NCBI GenBank assembly: GCA_964558115.1
Contig: CAZLCI010000036.1
Coordinates: 1-20,688 of the forward strand
DNA from: UBA3496 sp964558115
Lineage (GTDB): Bacteria; UBA8248
Direction: 5' to 3'
Length of the DNA: 20,688 nt
The notes under the pieces were generated by a model that was given only the letters and a program-made list of their open reading frames with translations, was not told the DNA's origin and did not search any database. Shown here one piece after another: positions 1 through 7,999 of this stretch (positions within the stretch are counted from its first letter, which is position 1; each line of letters opens with the position of its first letter). Made by a program: the position numbers and the translations under genes.

Positions 1-1195
1 TGATTACAAAAAGTGGAACCAATTTGTATTCCAAAAAAGAAACAATAAAATAAGCAGCTCCTAAAACCATTACAAAAAGAACTAGCAAGTAAGACAAAGT
101 AGACCAGTAAAAGAACTTTTTCATATTATTTTGGGTAAATTCGGTTTGTTCAAGAATTACTCTTCCAACCATCAGAGATAAAAGTGGCAGTATAGGCAAA
201 ATATAGTGCGGTTGCTTAGCCGGAATAAAAGCAAAGAAAATGAAGACAATTACAAATGGAGAAACCACGAAAGTCCATTCGTCAGAAAATAAACTTTTTC
301 TCTTTTTCCAGAAAAAGAGAAATGTCAGAGGAATAAAAATAGAAAATGGAAGGAACAGATCCCAAATTCGAAAAAAATAATAATAAAAAGGTTTAAAATG
401 TCGTGCAGTTTCTCCAACAATTTTCAAATCGAATGGTTGCCCCCCTTCCAAAAGGAACCAATACATTGCTTCATCTGGGTTCCAAAGATAGAGTAACGAG
501 TACCAACTTACAGAAATGAGAAGAGTGATTAGCGACAAAAACATAATATCAAAAGAAAAAATTCTTCGTAATCTTTTCTTAACCAAAAGAATTATTAAAA
601 TTGGCAATACCACAACAAGAAATATCACGTGAGCCTTCGTAAGAAATGCGATGGAAAACATCAAGAAAAATGAAACAAACAAAAAAATATTATTTCTTTT
701 CATTACTTTTTGAAAGATATATAAACAGGCAAAACATGAGGCCGAAAAAATCATGTCCGGCGCTCCTCTTCGAGCAAGGACAACAAATAAATAAGCAGAA
801 AAAGTTATAAAAACGGAGAGAATGCCTAGATGATCCCCACCTAAATCTTTTCCCCAAAGAAAAACAATAAAAAGCATAAGAAAAGCAGCTATCAAAGAAG
901 GCATTCTAATTGAAGACCAACTAACACTTCCAAAAAAATGAGAAAGAAATGAAGCAGTCCAATGATATAAAGGTGGTTTTGTAATATAGGGCTTTCCATC
1001 TATTTTAGGGACTAAAAGATCGTTAGTTTCAACCATCTCTTTAACAATTTTAATACTTCGTATCTCAACTGGCAACTTCGCAAGACCACCACCTATATTT
1101 AGAGAGATCAACAAGAAAGGAACAAAAAGAATCCACAATTTAAATTGAGAAAAGAAATTTAAGATAAAAGACAAAAATGAATTTTTGGAAAACAT
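1..1195 (-). CDS. ArnT/PMT-like membrane glycosyltransferase (3' end outside window)
   Basis: Partial gene. The ATG is at 1195 and 398 codons are visible before the window edge, so the C-terminus is missing. The protein starts with a membrane segment (about residues 19-35). Next comes a luminal/periplasmic loop carrying DGKPYITKPPLYHW, the KPPL signature of the ArnT/PMT (GT83/GT39) polyprenyl-phosphate-sugar transferases. A run of hydrophobic segments follows, with an RRGAPDM motif in the next loop. Family members move a sugar from a lipid carrier to lipid A, protein or another acceptor on the outer face of the inner membrane; the acceptor cannot be read from sequence. The usual Asp-Glu early in the first loop is not obvious here (VEIR instead), so activity is inferred. 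It starts 3 bp after the aminotransferase stop, so the two are almost certainly cotranscribed. Confidence 0.85.
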   Translation of the reverse strand, partial: MFSKNSFLSFILNFFSQFKLWILFVPFLLISLNIGGGLAKLPVEIRSIKIVKEMVETNDLLVPKIDGKPYITKPPLYHWTASFLSHFFGSVSWSSIRMPSLIAAFLMLFIVFLWGKDLGGDHLGILSVFITFSAYLFVVLARRGAPDMIFSASCFACLYIFQKVMKRNNIFLFVSFFLMFSIAFLTKAHVIFLVVVLPILIILLVKKRLRRIFSFDIMFLSLITLLISVSWYSLLYLWNPDEAMYWFLLEGGQPFDLKIVGETARHFKPFYYYFFRIWDLFLPFSIFIPLTFLFFWKKRKSLFSDEWTFVVSPFVIVFIFFAFIPAKQPHYILPILPLLSLMVGRVILEQTEFTQNNMKKFFYWSTLSYLLVLFVMVLGAAYFIVSFLEYKLVPLFVI

Positions 1196-1198
1196 AAC

Positions 1199-2317
1199 TT
1201 ACAAACTTATGTCCTTATGAGAAAATTCATGAACTTTCTCCAACACATAATTTACTTTACTATCTTCCATATATGGATAGATTGGCAAAGACAAAACCTC
1301 TTCTCCATAGTTTTCAGCAACAGGAAATGAACCTTTTGGATAAGACAGAAATTCATATGCAGGATGAAGATGTACTGGAATAGGATAATGTAATCCTGTA
1401 CCAATTCCAGCATCATTTAGGAATTTAGCCATTGAATCTCTTTTAGAGTTCCTTATAACAAATAGATGCCAAGCTGGAGTTGAACCTGTTGGAAAACTTG
1501 GGAGAATCAATCCGGGAGTATTTTTAAGACCTTCTAAGTATTTCTTTGCGACAGAATTTCTCATTTTATTCCACAATCTCAATAGAGGAAGTTTTGTTTT
1601 TAAAACTGCAGCTTGAATTGAGTCTATTCTATCATTTAACCCTACAGCACTGTGAACATATTTCTCTGTTCTTCCGTGATTTGCATATGCTCTTATTTTT
1701 TTAGATAAATTTTGATCATTTGTAGTAATCGCCCCACTATCTCCAAATCCTCCTAAACACTTAGAAGGGAAAAAAGAATAACAAGAAATCAAACCAAAAG
1801 TACCTACTCTCTGTCCTTCGAACAAAGCTCCTTGTGCCTGAGCTACATCTTCGATAAGAGTTAATCCTTTTTCAATACAAATTTCATGCAATTCTTTGAT
1901 AGGTGCAGGAATACCATAAAGATGAACAGGAAGTATGACTTTTGTCCTTGAATTTATAGAATGTTTAACTGATTCAAGAGAAATCTGTGCTGTATCAATA
2001 TCTACATCACAAAGTATCGGCTTAAGTCCTGCCTGGACAATCGCCTCAACTGTAGGTACAGCAGTTAAAGTAGTAGTTATCACTTCTGATTCTTCAGGTA
2101 ATTCTAGCGATTTCAAGGCAAGGATAAGTGCAGAGGTCCCACTTTTAAGACCTACTGCGTAATCTCTATTTTCTAAATCCGCTAATAAATTCTCAAATTC
2201 TTTTACTGCAATCCCACCAATAAAACTTGTTTCAGAAATAATATTCATCAGTTCGGAATCTATTTCATCTTTAAGGTTTAGGTACTGGGGGAGTAAATCG
2301 ACAAATGGGACTTTCAT
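1199..2317 (-). CDS. DegT/DnrJ/EryC1 family PLP-dependent sugar aminotransferase
   Basis: A 372-residue protein, full length for the family. Visible hallmarks are the N-terminal VPFVDLLPQY, the PLP-phosphate loop SGTSAL (about 59-64), Asp157 in IEDVAQAQGA, the Schiff-base lysine Lys186 in SFFPSKCLGGFGDSGA, and the C-terminal GIGTGLHYPIPVHLHPAY. The last two are typical of enzymes that aminate dTDP- or UDP-keto-sugars (WecE, QdtB, VioA and relatives) rather than of ArnB itself. It likely makes an amino sugar for surface glycan or lipid A decoration in the cytoplasm. Its partner is the membrane glycosyltransferase 3 bp downstream. The ATG at 2317 has a GAGGAAG Shine-Dalgarno-like run upstream. 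Sugar substrate and regiochemistry (C3 or C4) cannot be decided from sequence. Confidence 0.9.
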   Translation of the reverse strand: MKVPFVDLLPQYLNLKDEIDSELMNIISETSFIGGIAVKEFENLLADLENRDYAVGLKSGTSALILALKSLELPEESEVITTTLTAVPTVEAIVQAGLKPILCDVDIDTAQISLESVKHSINSRTKVILPVHLYGIPAPIKELHEICIEKGLTLIEDVAQAQGALFEGQRVGTFGLISCYSFFPSKCLGGFGDSGAITTNDQNLSKKIRAYANHGRTEKYVHSAVGLNDRIDSIQAAVLKTKLPLLRLWNKMRNSVAKKYLEGLKNTPGLILPSFPTGSTPAWHLFVIRNSKRDSMAKFLNDAGIGTGLHYPIPVHLHPAYEFLSYPKGSFPVAENYGEEVLSLPIYPYMEDSKVNYVLEKVHEFSHKDISL

Positions 2318-2563
2318 GAAACTATTCTTCCTCTTCGCTTTTATAAAAGAAATTTAATTATCTAACTTAACTTTTTTAAAATCTACAACCATAGAAATAA
2401 TCTAATTGTATAAAAATACAAATTCAAGGCGAATTAAAATCTAAAAGAAGTTTCTTTAGAATTTTTGATTCTGAAAAATATTAGCATGAAACCTAGCTAT
2501 ATTTAATCGAAAAAAGATAAAATGTAATTTCACTATTCAAAATCATAAACTTCAGGTGGAACT

Positions 2564-3322
2564 TTGGAAATAAATTCAGATATCATAATCATATTCGTGA
2601 TTTGCTCGTTTTTTATAGGATTCTTTAAAAGTACATTTACTACTGGAATAGGACTAGTTCTCTTTCCAGTGCTTGCACTATTTTGGCCTACTAAACTAAT
2701 TCTCGGAATAATTGCTGTTTTAATGTGGCTGACGGACTATTCAGCGGGTTCTCTCTTTTGGAAAAAATGGGAAAGTTCACTTGTTAAAATCGTAGTTCCC
2801 GGATTTTATATAGGAATTTTTATAGGCACATTTTTTCTCATTCAACTCTCAGATTTTTGGCTCAGGAAATTTCTCGGGATTGCCTGTATTATATTTTCTT
2901 TCTTCCAAATCTGGAATGAGAAACAAAACAAATCATCCAAATCGAATGTAAGAAACTCAAAACTTAGTAGTTCTACCTCTGGTGTGATTCTGGGAATTAT
3001 TGGTGGAATTACAAGTGCGATGTTCCACGCTGGAGGTTTAATTCTTAGCCTATTTTATCTAAATAGAGGTCTCAAGAAAATTCCGCTAGTTGCAACAATC
3101 ATTTTCACATGGTTTTGGGTAAATCCTTTTAAAGTTATAAATTTTTGGTATCATGATTTGGTGAATAAGGAAATGATCTTTATTGCTATCCTAATGTTTC
3201 CTGTAAGTTTCTTAGGAAGTTGGATAGGACGCAAACTTCTTTATCTTGTCCCTCAAAACATTTTTAATTTTGGTCTCCTTTTTTTAGCTTTGCTCACTGC
3301 TTCAAAGCTTATTATAGAATAA
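2564..3322 (+). CDS. TSUP (TauE/SafE, DUF81) family membrane permease
   Basis: A 252-residue, strongly hydrophobic protein with about eight predicted membrane segments in two halves, the architecture of the TSUP/TauE-SafE family. The first half opens with a GFFKSTFTTGIGLVLFPVLA-type segment and the second half has the matching GGITSAMFHAGGLILSLFYL segment, reflecting the internal repeat of the family. Members move sulfite, sulfoacetate, other organosulfonates or small organic anions across the inner membrane; the substrate here is unknown. The start is TTG at 2564, supported by AGGTGG at 2554-2559, although the 4-nt spacing is short. The amidohydrolase begins 17 bp downstream in the same direction, suggesting a joint role in handling a small anionic compound. 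Confidence 0.85.
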   Translation: MEINSDIIIIFVICSFFIGFFKSTFTTGIGLVLFPVLALFWPTKLILGIIAVLMWLTDYSAGSLFWKKWESSLVKIVVPGFYIGIFIGTFFLIQLSDFWLRKFLGIACIIFSFFQIWNEKQNKSSKSNVRNSKLSSSTSGVILGIIGGITSAMFHAGGLILSLFYLNRGLKKIPLVATIIFTWFWVNPFKVINFWYHDLVNKEMIFIAILMFPVSFLGSWIGRKLLYLVPQNIFNFGLLFLALLTASKLIIE

Positions 3323-3339
3323 TATTTTAGGGGTCATTA

Positions 3340-4428
3340 GTGTCAGTTACTCGCGAAAATAAACTTACAAAAAGAATAATAGACTCTGATGTTCATCATG
3401 TTCCTCCTTCTACAGAGTCTCTTTTTCCATACCTTGAAAAACACTGGATAAATTATATCAATGAAACCGGATTTAAATCGCTACCACAGGTCTCTTATCC
3501 AAAAACCGGACACGGAGGAGTAAGACAGGATTCTTTCCCGAAAAATGGAGGGCCTCCTGGTTCTGATTTGTCATTTTTTCAAAAACAAGTATTAGATGAA
3601 TATGACATTAATTATGCGATCCTAAATGGAACTTACTATAATGTTTCTTTCTTAGGAATCCCTGAATTCGGATCCTCTTTAGCATCTGCTCATAATGATT
3701 GGACAATTGAAAATTGGTTGGAAAAAGATTCGCGTCTTTTAGGATCCATTACTGTATCTCTAAGTGACCCTAATCATGCAGTAGAAGAAATTAAAAGAGT
3801 CGGTCAAAGAAAGGACATGGTACAAGTCCTTTTTCCAGCTGGATCTCACTCTCCATATGGACAGAGAAAATTTCACGAAATTTATGAAATCGCAGAAGAT
3901 TTAGGACTCCCCATTGCAATTCACTTTGGAGGAACTGGAGTCGGCACAGCTCCTCCACCAACTGCTGTCGGTTGGCCTACCTATTATATTGAATGGCATA
4001 CATCTATGACTCAGGCTTTTATGACACATGCAACAAGTTTTATTTGTGAAGGTGTATTTGAAACTTTTCCGAAATTAAAAATTATCCTTATTGAAGGTGG
4101 TGTTGCTTGGATTCCTGGTTTGCTTTGGAGATTAGACAAGAACTTTCTAGGACTCCGACATGAAGTCCCATGGGTAAAACGGTTACCTAGTGAGTATTTC
4201 TTTGATCACTTCAAAATAACTACGCAACCTATGGAAGAACCAGAATCAACACAAGACCTCTTAGAAATGTTTAGAATGGTAAAGGCTGAGAAAACGTTAT
4301 TTTTTGCCACCGATTATCCCCACTGGGATTTTGACTCACCTACGCATGCCTTACCCAATGCTCTAGACGAACAAACCAGAGAAAGAATAATGTTCAAGAA
4401 TGCAAATGAGACATATAATTTACATTAA
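3340..4428 (+). CDS. Amidohydrolase-2 family metal-dependent hydrolase/decarboxylase
   Basis: A 362-residue protein of the PF04909-type amidohydrolase superfamily (TIM-barrel metalloenzymes that hydrolyse C-O/C-N bonds or decarboxylate aromatic acids). Metal-site motifs are visible in order: IIDSDVHHVPPS with Asp17 and His19 in place of the classic HxH, IAIHFGGTG with His195, the EGG of IEGGVAWIPGLLWRLD (Glu252), and FFATDYPHWDFDSP with catalytic Asp325. The segment after the first motif (LFPYLEKHW) resembles a large group of uncharacterised actinobacterial and marine amidohydrolases. The start is GTG at 3340 with AGGGG at 3329-3333, 6 nt before it. It is probably cotranscribed with the TSUP permease. 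It ends 4 bp from the stop of the convergent EamA gene. The substrate is not predictable. Confidence 0.88.
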   Translation: MSVTRENKLTKRIIDSDVHHVPPSTESLFPYLEKHWINYINETGFKSLPQVSYPKTGHGGVRQDSFPKNGGPPGSDLSFFQKQVLDEYDINYAILNGTYYNVSFLGIPEFGSSLASAHNDWTIENWLEKDSRLLGSITVSLSDPNHAVEEIKRVGQRKDMVQVLFPAGSHSPYGQRKFHEIYEIAEDLGLPIAIHFGGTGVGTAPPPTAVGWPTYYIEWHTSMTQAFMTHATSFICEGVFETFPKLKIILIEGGVAWIPGLLWRLDKNFLGLRHEVPWVKRLPSEYFFDHFKITTQPMEEPESTQDLLEMFRMVKAEKTLFFATDYPHWDFDSPTHALPNALDEQTRERIMFKNANETYNLH

Positions 4429-4432
4429 TCAC

Positions 4433-5323
4433 TCAAGTACTTTCCTTGTTTACTAAATAGATACCAAGCGCAATAAGAAAAGAACCTGTTATCATAAATA
4501 ATGTTAGTGGTTCTGAAAGAATAAGTGCCCCAAGAAAAACGCCAAACAGAGGGCATAAGAACATAAAAGCACTTACTCTTTTAGCAGGGAATTCTTTGAT
4601 TAACCAAATCCATAAAATTATAGTTAATCCAGTACCAACAATTCCATTAAAACCAACTCCAGTTATGACATTTAAATCGACTGTGACTGGAAGAGATTCA
4701 TTAAAAATAAAGGCTAATAAAACGAATGGGATGACTGCAAAAAGCTGCGTCCATGCCGTTATTCTATAAGCGTCCACCCCTACAAGATTCATTTTGAGAT
4801 ATAAAGATTGATATGCCCATACCAAGGCAGCAAGTATTACAAGAGCATCTCCAAACCATGTACTACCGCCTTTTGAAGAAAGATTGTCCCCAAACAAAAA
4901 AACCATCCCTGCAAATGCAGAAACAAAACCTATTACCGCTTTTAAACCAACTTTCTCTTCTTTCGCAATTAATGTTGCTAGTGCCACATACAAAAGTGGT
5001 TGAACATATAAAAATAATGAAGCCCGTCCAGCCGTACTATATACCAAGCCATTATAATACAAGAGAAAAACAAGATTATGGAGAAAAATATTCACCCAAA
5101 AACTGGGCTTACTGCCTTTCCCCGTAATTTTTGGTGGACTAAATTTGTTCTGCATTATAAAAATTAAAATAAAAACCGTTATTGCAGAAACAAGACTTCT
5201 CATCCAAAGAAATGAAAATGGTTCTAAAGAACGCAATCCAATTTTTGCAGTAGAAAAACTGAGTCCCCACAAAAAAGTCACAGAAATAACTAAAACCCAA
5301 AAACGCAAATAGATTCCCATCAT
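4433..5323 (-). CDS. EamA/DMT family transporter (two EamA domains)
   Basis: About 296 residues with ten hydrophobic segments in two EamA repeats: the N-terminal half begins FLWGLSFSTAKIGLRSLEP and the second half carries FMFLCPLFGVFLGALILSEPLT. This is the usual length and layout of RhaT/YdcZ/RarD-like inner-membrane metabolite exporters of the drug/metabolite transporter superfamily. The substrate is unknown. An in-frame TTG at 5335 gives a 300-residue version, but no Shine-Dalgarno sequence supports it, so I prefer the first of two adjacent ATGs at 5323 (the second is at 5320). The gene stands alone on the minus strand and converges with the amidohydrolase with a 4-bp gap. Confidence 0.88.
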   Translation of the reverse strand: MMGIYLRFWVLVISVTFLWGLSFSTAKIGLRSLEPFSFLWMRSLVSAITVFILIFIMQNKFSPPKITGKGSKPSFWVNIFLHNLVFLLYYNGLVYSTAGRASLFLYVQPLLYVALATLIAKEEKVGLKAVIGFVSAFAGMVFLFGDNLSSKGGSTWFGDALVILAALVWAYQSLYLKMNLVGVDAYRITAWTQLFAVIPFVLLAFIFNESLPVTVDLNVITGVGFNGIVGTGLTIILWIWLIKEFPAKRVSAFMFLCPLFGVFLGALILSEPLTLFMITGSFLIALGIYLVNKEST

Positions 5324-5450
5324 GTTAAAAAACAAATATATTTCGTATGTATGCAGATAACATTAGAATTAATAATAAATCAAACGAAGAAAGAGAAGTT
5401 TGTAAAACCATAAGGCTATCAAGAATTTCGACGATTTGATAATATTACGA

Positions 5451-5458
5451 AAAAGGAG
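5451..5458 (+). promoter_or_regulatory. Ribosome binding site deciding the HNH gene start
   Basis: The run AAAAGGAG lies 7 nt before the ATG at 5466. It favours that codon over the in-frame TTG at 5436, which has no such sequence and would add ten residues (MIILRKRRLL) unlike the family N-terminus. Confidence 0.75.
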
Positions 5459-5465
5459 ATTGTTA

Positions 5466-5822
5466 ATGGCTAGAATAACTTTCAAACCCAAAAGAAAATT
5501 ACTCAAAAACAAAAGAACTGTAGGAACAAATTCAAATCAAGATATATCTGCGAAGGAAATTGCAAAAAAACTTAAAAGATTTTCAGTCGTAAGTAAAAAT
5601 GCTCCAGAATATAGAATTAAATCTTTAGAACTACATGGGTGGATTTGTGCAAAATGCGGAAGAGAATTTAATCAATCGAACTTACACGAACTTACTGTTC
5701 ATCACAAAGATAGTAATCATAAAAACAATCCTCCAGATGGAAGCAATTGGGAAAACTTATGCATACACTGCCATGAAGATGAACACTCTAGAGATATTTT
5801 AAGTGACCACTTCACCAAATAA
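5466..5822 (+). CDS. yajD: YajD-like HNH nuclease family protein
   Basis: A 118-residue protein with a basic N-terminal tail and a C-terminal HNH/treble-clef zinc domain. The core reads ICAKCGREFNQSNLHELTVHH, then DGSNWENLCIHCHEDEHS. The two CxxC pairs (CAKC, CIHC) bind the structural zinc, and the tandem His of TVHH with the later Asn/His residues forms the HNH metal site. This closely follows the Escherichia coli YajD signature (CxRCSREFxxSNLRELTVHH ... DGSNWELLCLYCHDHEHS), a conserved protein of unknown cellular role. A nonspecific or structure-specific DNA nuclease activity is inferred from the fold. aroA begins 12 bp downstream, so the two probably share an mRNA. Nothing suggests a mobile intron, intein or restriction context. 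Confidence 0.88.
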   Translation: MARITFKPKRKLLKNKRTVGTNSNQDISAKEIAKKLKRFSVVSKNAPEYRIKSLELHGWICAKCGREFNQSNLHELTVHHKDSNHKNNPPDGSNWENLCIHCHEDEHSRDILSDHFTK

Positions 5823-5834
5823 GAAAGCTATTTT

Positions 5835-7115
5835 ATGATTTTCAAAATATCCCCTGGAAATGCTAATGGCTCTACTAGTATTCCAGCTTCAAAATCCCAT
5901 TCTATAAGAGCGATAGCTTTTGCATCATTATCCGAAGGCGAAAGTATAATTTCCAATTTACTAGATTCTAATGACAGTAATTCTGCATTAAAAGTATACG
6001 AATCATTTGGAGCTAAGATATCCAGAGATGAAGAAGGTTTAAAAATTCAAGGATTCAACGGAAAACCAAAAGTTCCAAATAGTCTTATAAATGTAGGAAA
6101 TTCTGGGACAACATGCAGAATAGCTTTGGGAACTGCAGTTTTACTTGATAATCAATATGCATATTTTGATGGAGATTCACAAACTAGGAATCGACCAATG
6201 GGGCCACTCTTGTACGCACTAAAAAATTTAGGAGCAAATATTAAAAATGAGACCCAAAACGGGAATCTACCCATAAGTATCGGAGGTCCCTGGACTGGAG
6301 GATCAACAAAAGTTGATGGAATCACGAGTCAATTCACAACTAGCCTTCTAATTAACGCTCCTTTTGGATTGGACAATACTTACATTGAACCATTTAATCT
6401 GAATGAAAAACCATATGTGGAGATGACTTTATGGTGGTTAGATAAGTTAGGATTAAATTTTTATCATGACAATTTAGACAAATTCAGAATCCCCGGGGGG
6501 CAGACCCTTAAAAGTTTTGAAATTAGTGTGCCAGCAGATTTCAGTTCTGCAGCCTTTTTAGCAGCTGCAGGAGCTTTACCTGGTGGAAATGTCAGACTTA
6601 GTGGCTTAGACTTTACAGATCCTCAAGGAGATAAATATTTCTTCCAGATATTAGATTCGATGGGTGCAAAGATAATGAATCATAATGATGGTTCTATTCA
6701 AGTAACTGGAAATAAACTTTTGGGTGGGGAATTTGATCTAAATGACACCCCCGATCTTCTTCCAATACTCTCAATTTTAGGAGCCTTCGCAGAGGGAGAA
6801 ACAAGAATAGTTAATGTGCCTCAGGCAAGGATAAAAGAAACAGATAGGATCTCCTCTATGAGGACTGTCATAGAAGATTTAGGAGGTAGAGTAAAAGAAA
6901 GCGAACACGGCCTCACTATTTACGGGGAGGGACTTTTAGGAGGAAAAACCACAGGATTTAATGACCATCGAATAGTTATGTCTTGTGCAATAGCAGGTCT
7001 AGCTTCCAAAAATCCTGTAGAAGTCGATACAGCAGAAGCAGTCACAATAACTTTTCCAAACTTTATCACTAAAATGCAAGATATAAACGTTTCTATTCAA
7101 ACTCAAAACAAATGA
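5835..7115 (+). CDS. aroA: 3-phosphoshikimate 1-carboxyvinyltransferase (EPSP synthase)
   Basis: A 426-residue, complete EPSP synthase, which joins phosphoenolpyruvate to shikimate-3-phosphate in the sixth step of the shikimate pathway (cytoplasm). Motifs in order: IPASKSHSIRA (Lys20, Ser21, Arg25, shikimate-3-phosphate binding), GNSGTTCR (89-95, phosphoenolpyruvate loop), DGDSQTRNRPM (113-122), SQFTTSLL (165-172), DFSSAAFLAAAG (235-246), Asp307 in DTPDLLPILS, KETDRI (334-339), DHRIVM (377-382) and TFPNF near the end. The phosphoenolpyruvate loop keeps Gly91 at the position equivalent to E. coli Gly96, so it lacks the Ala found in class II glyphosate-insensitive enzymes; Ile96 stands where E. 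coli has Pro101. It lies 12 bp after the YajD-like gene and 14 bp before the zinc-ribbon gene. Confidence 0.97.
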   Translation: MIFKISPGNANGSTSIPASKSHSIRAIAFASLSEGESIISNLLDSNDSNSALKVYESFGAKISRDEEGLKIQGFNGKPKVPNSLINVGNSGTTCRIALGTAVLLDNQYAYFDGDSQTRNRPMGPLLYALKNLGANIKNETQNGNLPISIGGPWTGGSTKVDGITSQFTTSLLINAPFGLDNTYIEPFNLNEKPYVEMTLWWLDKLGLNFYHDNLDKFRIPGGQTLKSFEISVPADFSSAAFLAAAGALPGGNVRLSGLDFTDPQGDKYFFQILDSMGAKIMNHNDGSIQVTGNKLLGGEFDLNDTPDLLPILSILGAFAEGETRIVNVPQARIKETDRISSMRTVIEDLGGRVKESEHGLTIYGEGLLGGKTTGFNDHRIVMSCAIAGLASKNPVEVDTAEAVTITFPNFITKMQDINVSIQTQNK

Positions 7116-7129
7116 GATTAATTTAAAAA

Positions 7130-7462
7130 ATGCCTATTTACGAGTATAAATGTAAAAATTGCAATTTCATTTCAGGACACCTGATCCTAAAACCTTCTGA
7201 CAGAAAAAAGATTCTTTGTAGGAATTGTAATGGGAGTAAATTACGTAAAATAGTCTCTAGGTTTGCGACTCACAAAACTGAATCCCAGAGAGTAGCTGAA
7301 TTTGATCCGACTAAGAAAACTGATGATTCTTTCTATAAAGATGATCGAAACATAGGCCTTTGGGCGCAAAAAAGAATGCAACAATTAGGAATGGATACAG
7401 GCGATTCTTTCAAGGAAACTTTAGAGAAAGGTCGTTCTAAAAAAATATTAGATAACTTATAA
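7130..7462 (+). CDS. FmdB-type zinc-ribbon regulatory family protein
   Basis: A 110-residue protein starting MPIYEYKCKNCN, the diagnostic N-terminus of the FmdB/CxxC zinc-ribbon family. Four cysteines at residues 8, 11, 30 and 33 form two CxxC knuckles, followed by the usual LRKIVS strand. The remaining 70 residues are hydrophilic and lysine-rich (KKTDDSFYKDDRN ... KGRSKKILDNL), longer than minimal family members but lacking a recognisable second domain. FmdB was named as a putative regulator of formamidase genes; for most members no function is known. It begins 14 bp after aroA and is probably the last gene of the yajD-aroA unit. Its stop lies 26 bp from the convergent CvpA-family gene, with no clear terminator hairpin between. 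Confidence 0.88.
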   Translation: MPIYEYKCKNCNFISGHLILKPSDRKKILCRNCNGSKLRKIVSRFATHKTESQRVAEFDPTKKTDDSFYKDDRNIGLWAQKRMQQLGMDTGDSFKETLEKGRSKKILDNL

Positions 7463-7488
7463 AACGATTTTTCTATTCACAAAATTTC

Positions 7489-7974
7489 TCAAATGCCAAT
7501 AAATGAGAATAATTCATATATCTGATTCTTTATTTTTTTTAAAAATGGAAAAAGTATTGTGTTGCTTTTTTCAAAAAATTTGATATATGAAGTATTATTA
7601 TTTGATAAAGATGGAAAAATTATAAAGAATAAGATATGTCCTTTGACTGTACACACGATTCCTCCTAGGAATCGACTGAAACATCCCTTAGCATTTAAAT
7701 TAATGAATTTAAAAATCGCAAAAAGAATTAGGGTTTGAACAGCCCAAAGAATAATAAAAAGTGTCCATGGCAAAGCAGTCATTCCAAAACCATAAGAACT
7801 AAATAATGACCTGAGGAAAGGAAAATAAACTTGGGAAGAAGTTGCTAAAAAGAAAGCCAAACTCATTATTCCTAATGAAAATAACTCCTTTAAAGTCCCC
7901 TTCAGAAAACCTCTCAAAAAAAGAAGGAAAATAACAACAACAAACAATAAATCTAAAAAAGGAAAAGATTCCAT
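7489..7974 (-). CDS. CvpA-family inner membrane protein
   Basis: A 161-residue protein with about four membrane segments. The N-terminus FLDLLFVVVIFLLFLRGFLKGTLKELFSLGIM follows the CvpA pattern (LD, a hydrophobic helix, then RGxxKGxxxELFSL). CvpA proteins are inner-membrane proteins linked in E. coli to colicin V production and to membrane stress tolerance; their biochemical activity is unclear. The C-terminal third (from about residue 110) is a long hydrophobic stretch followed by a charged tail. The ATG at 7974 has a GTAGG run upstream. It starts 25 bp after rimI on the same strand and is likely cotranscribed with it. Confidence 0.75.
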   Translation of the reverse strand: MESFPFLDLLFVVVIFLLFLRGFLKGTLKELFSLGIMSLAFFLATSSQVYFPFLRSLFSSYGFGMTALPWTLFIILWAVQTLILFAIFKFINLNAKGCFSRFLGGIVCTVKGHILFFIIFPSLSNNNTSYIKFFEKSNTILFPFLKKIKNQIYELFSFIGI

Positions 7975-7999
7975 TTTTTTCCTACTCCGAAAATTACTT

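Noticed and set aside
2406..2421. TTGTAT-AAAA-ATACAA inverted repeat in the spacer between the aminotransferase and TSUP genes.
   Set aside because: Only six A/T-dominated pairs; too weak for a terminator and compatible with chance.
5466..5822. HNH protein considered as a homing endonuclease or restriction-system component.
   Set aside because: The match to the YajD pattern, the absence of an intron, intein or methyltransferase, and the operon-like position before aroA argue for a resident chromosomal gene.
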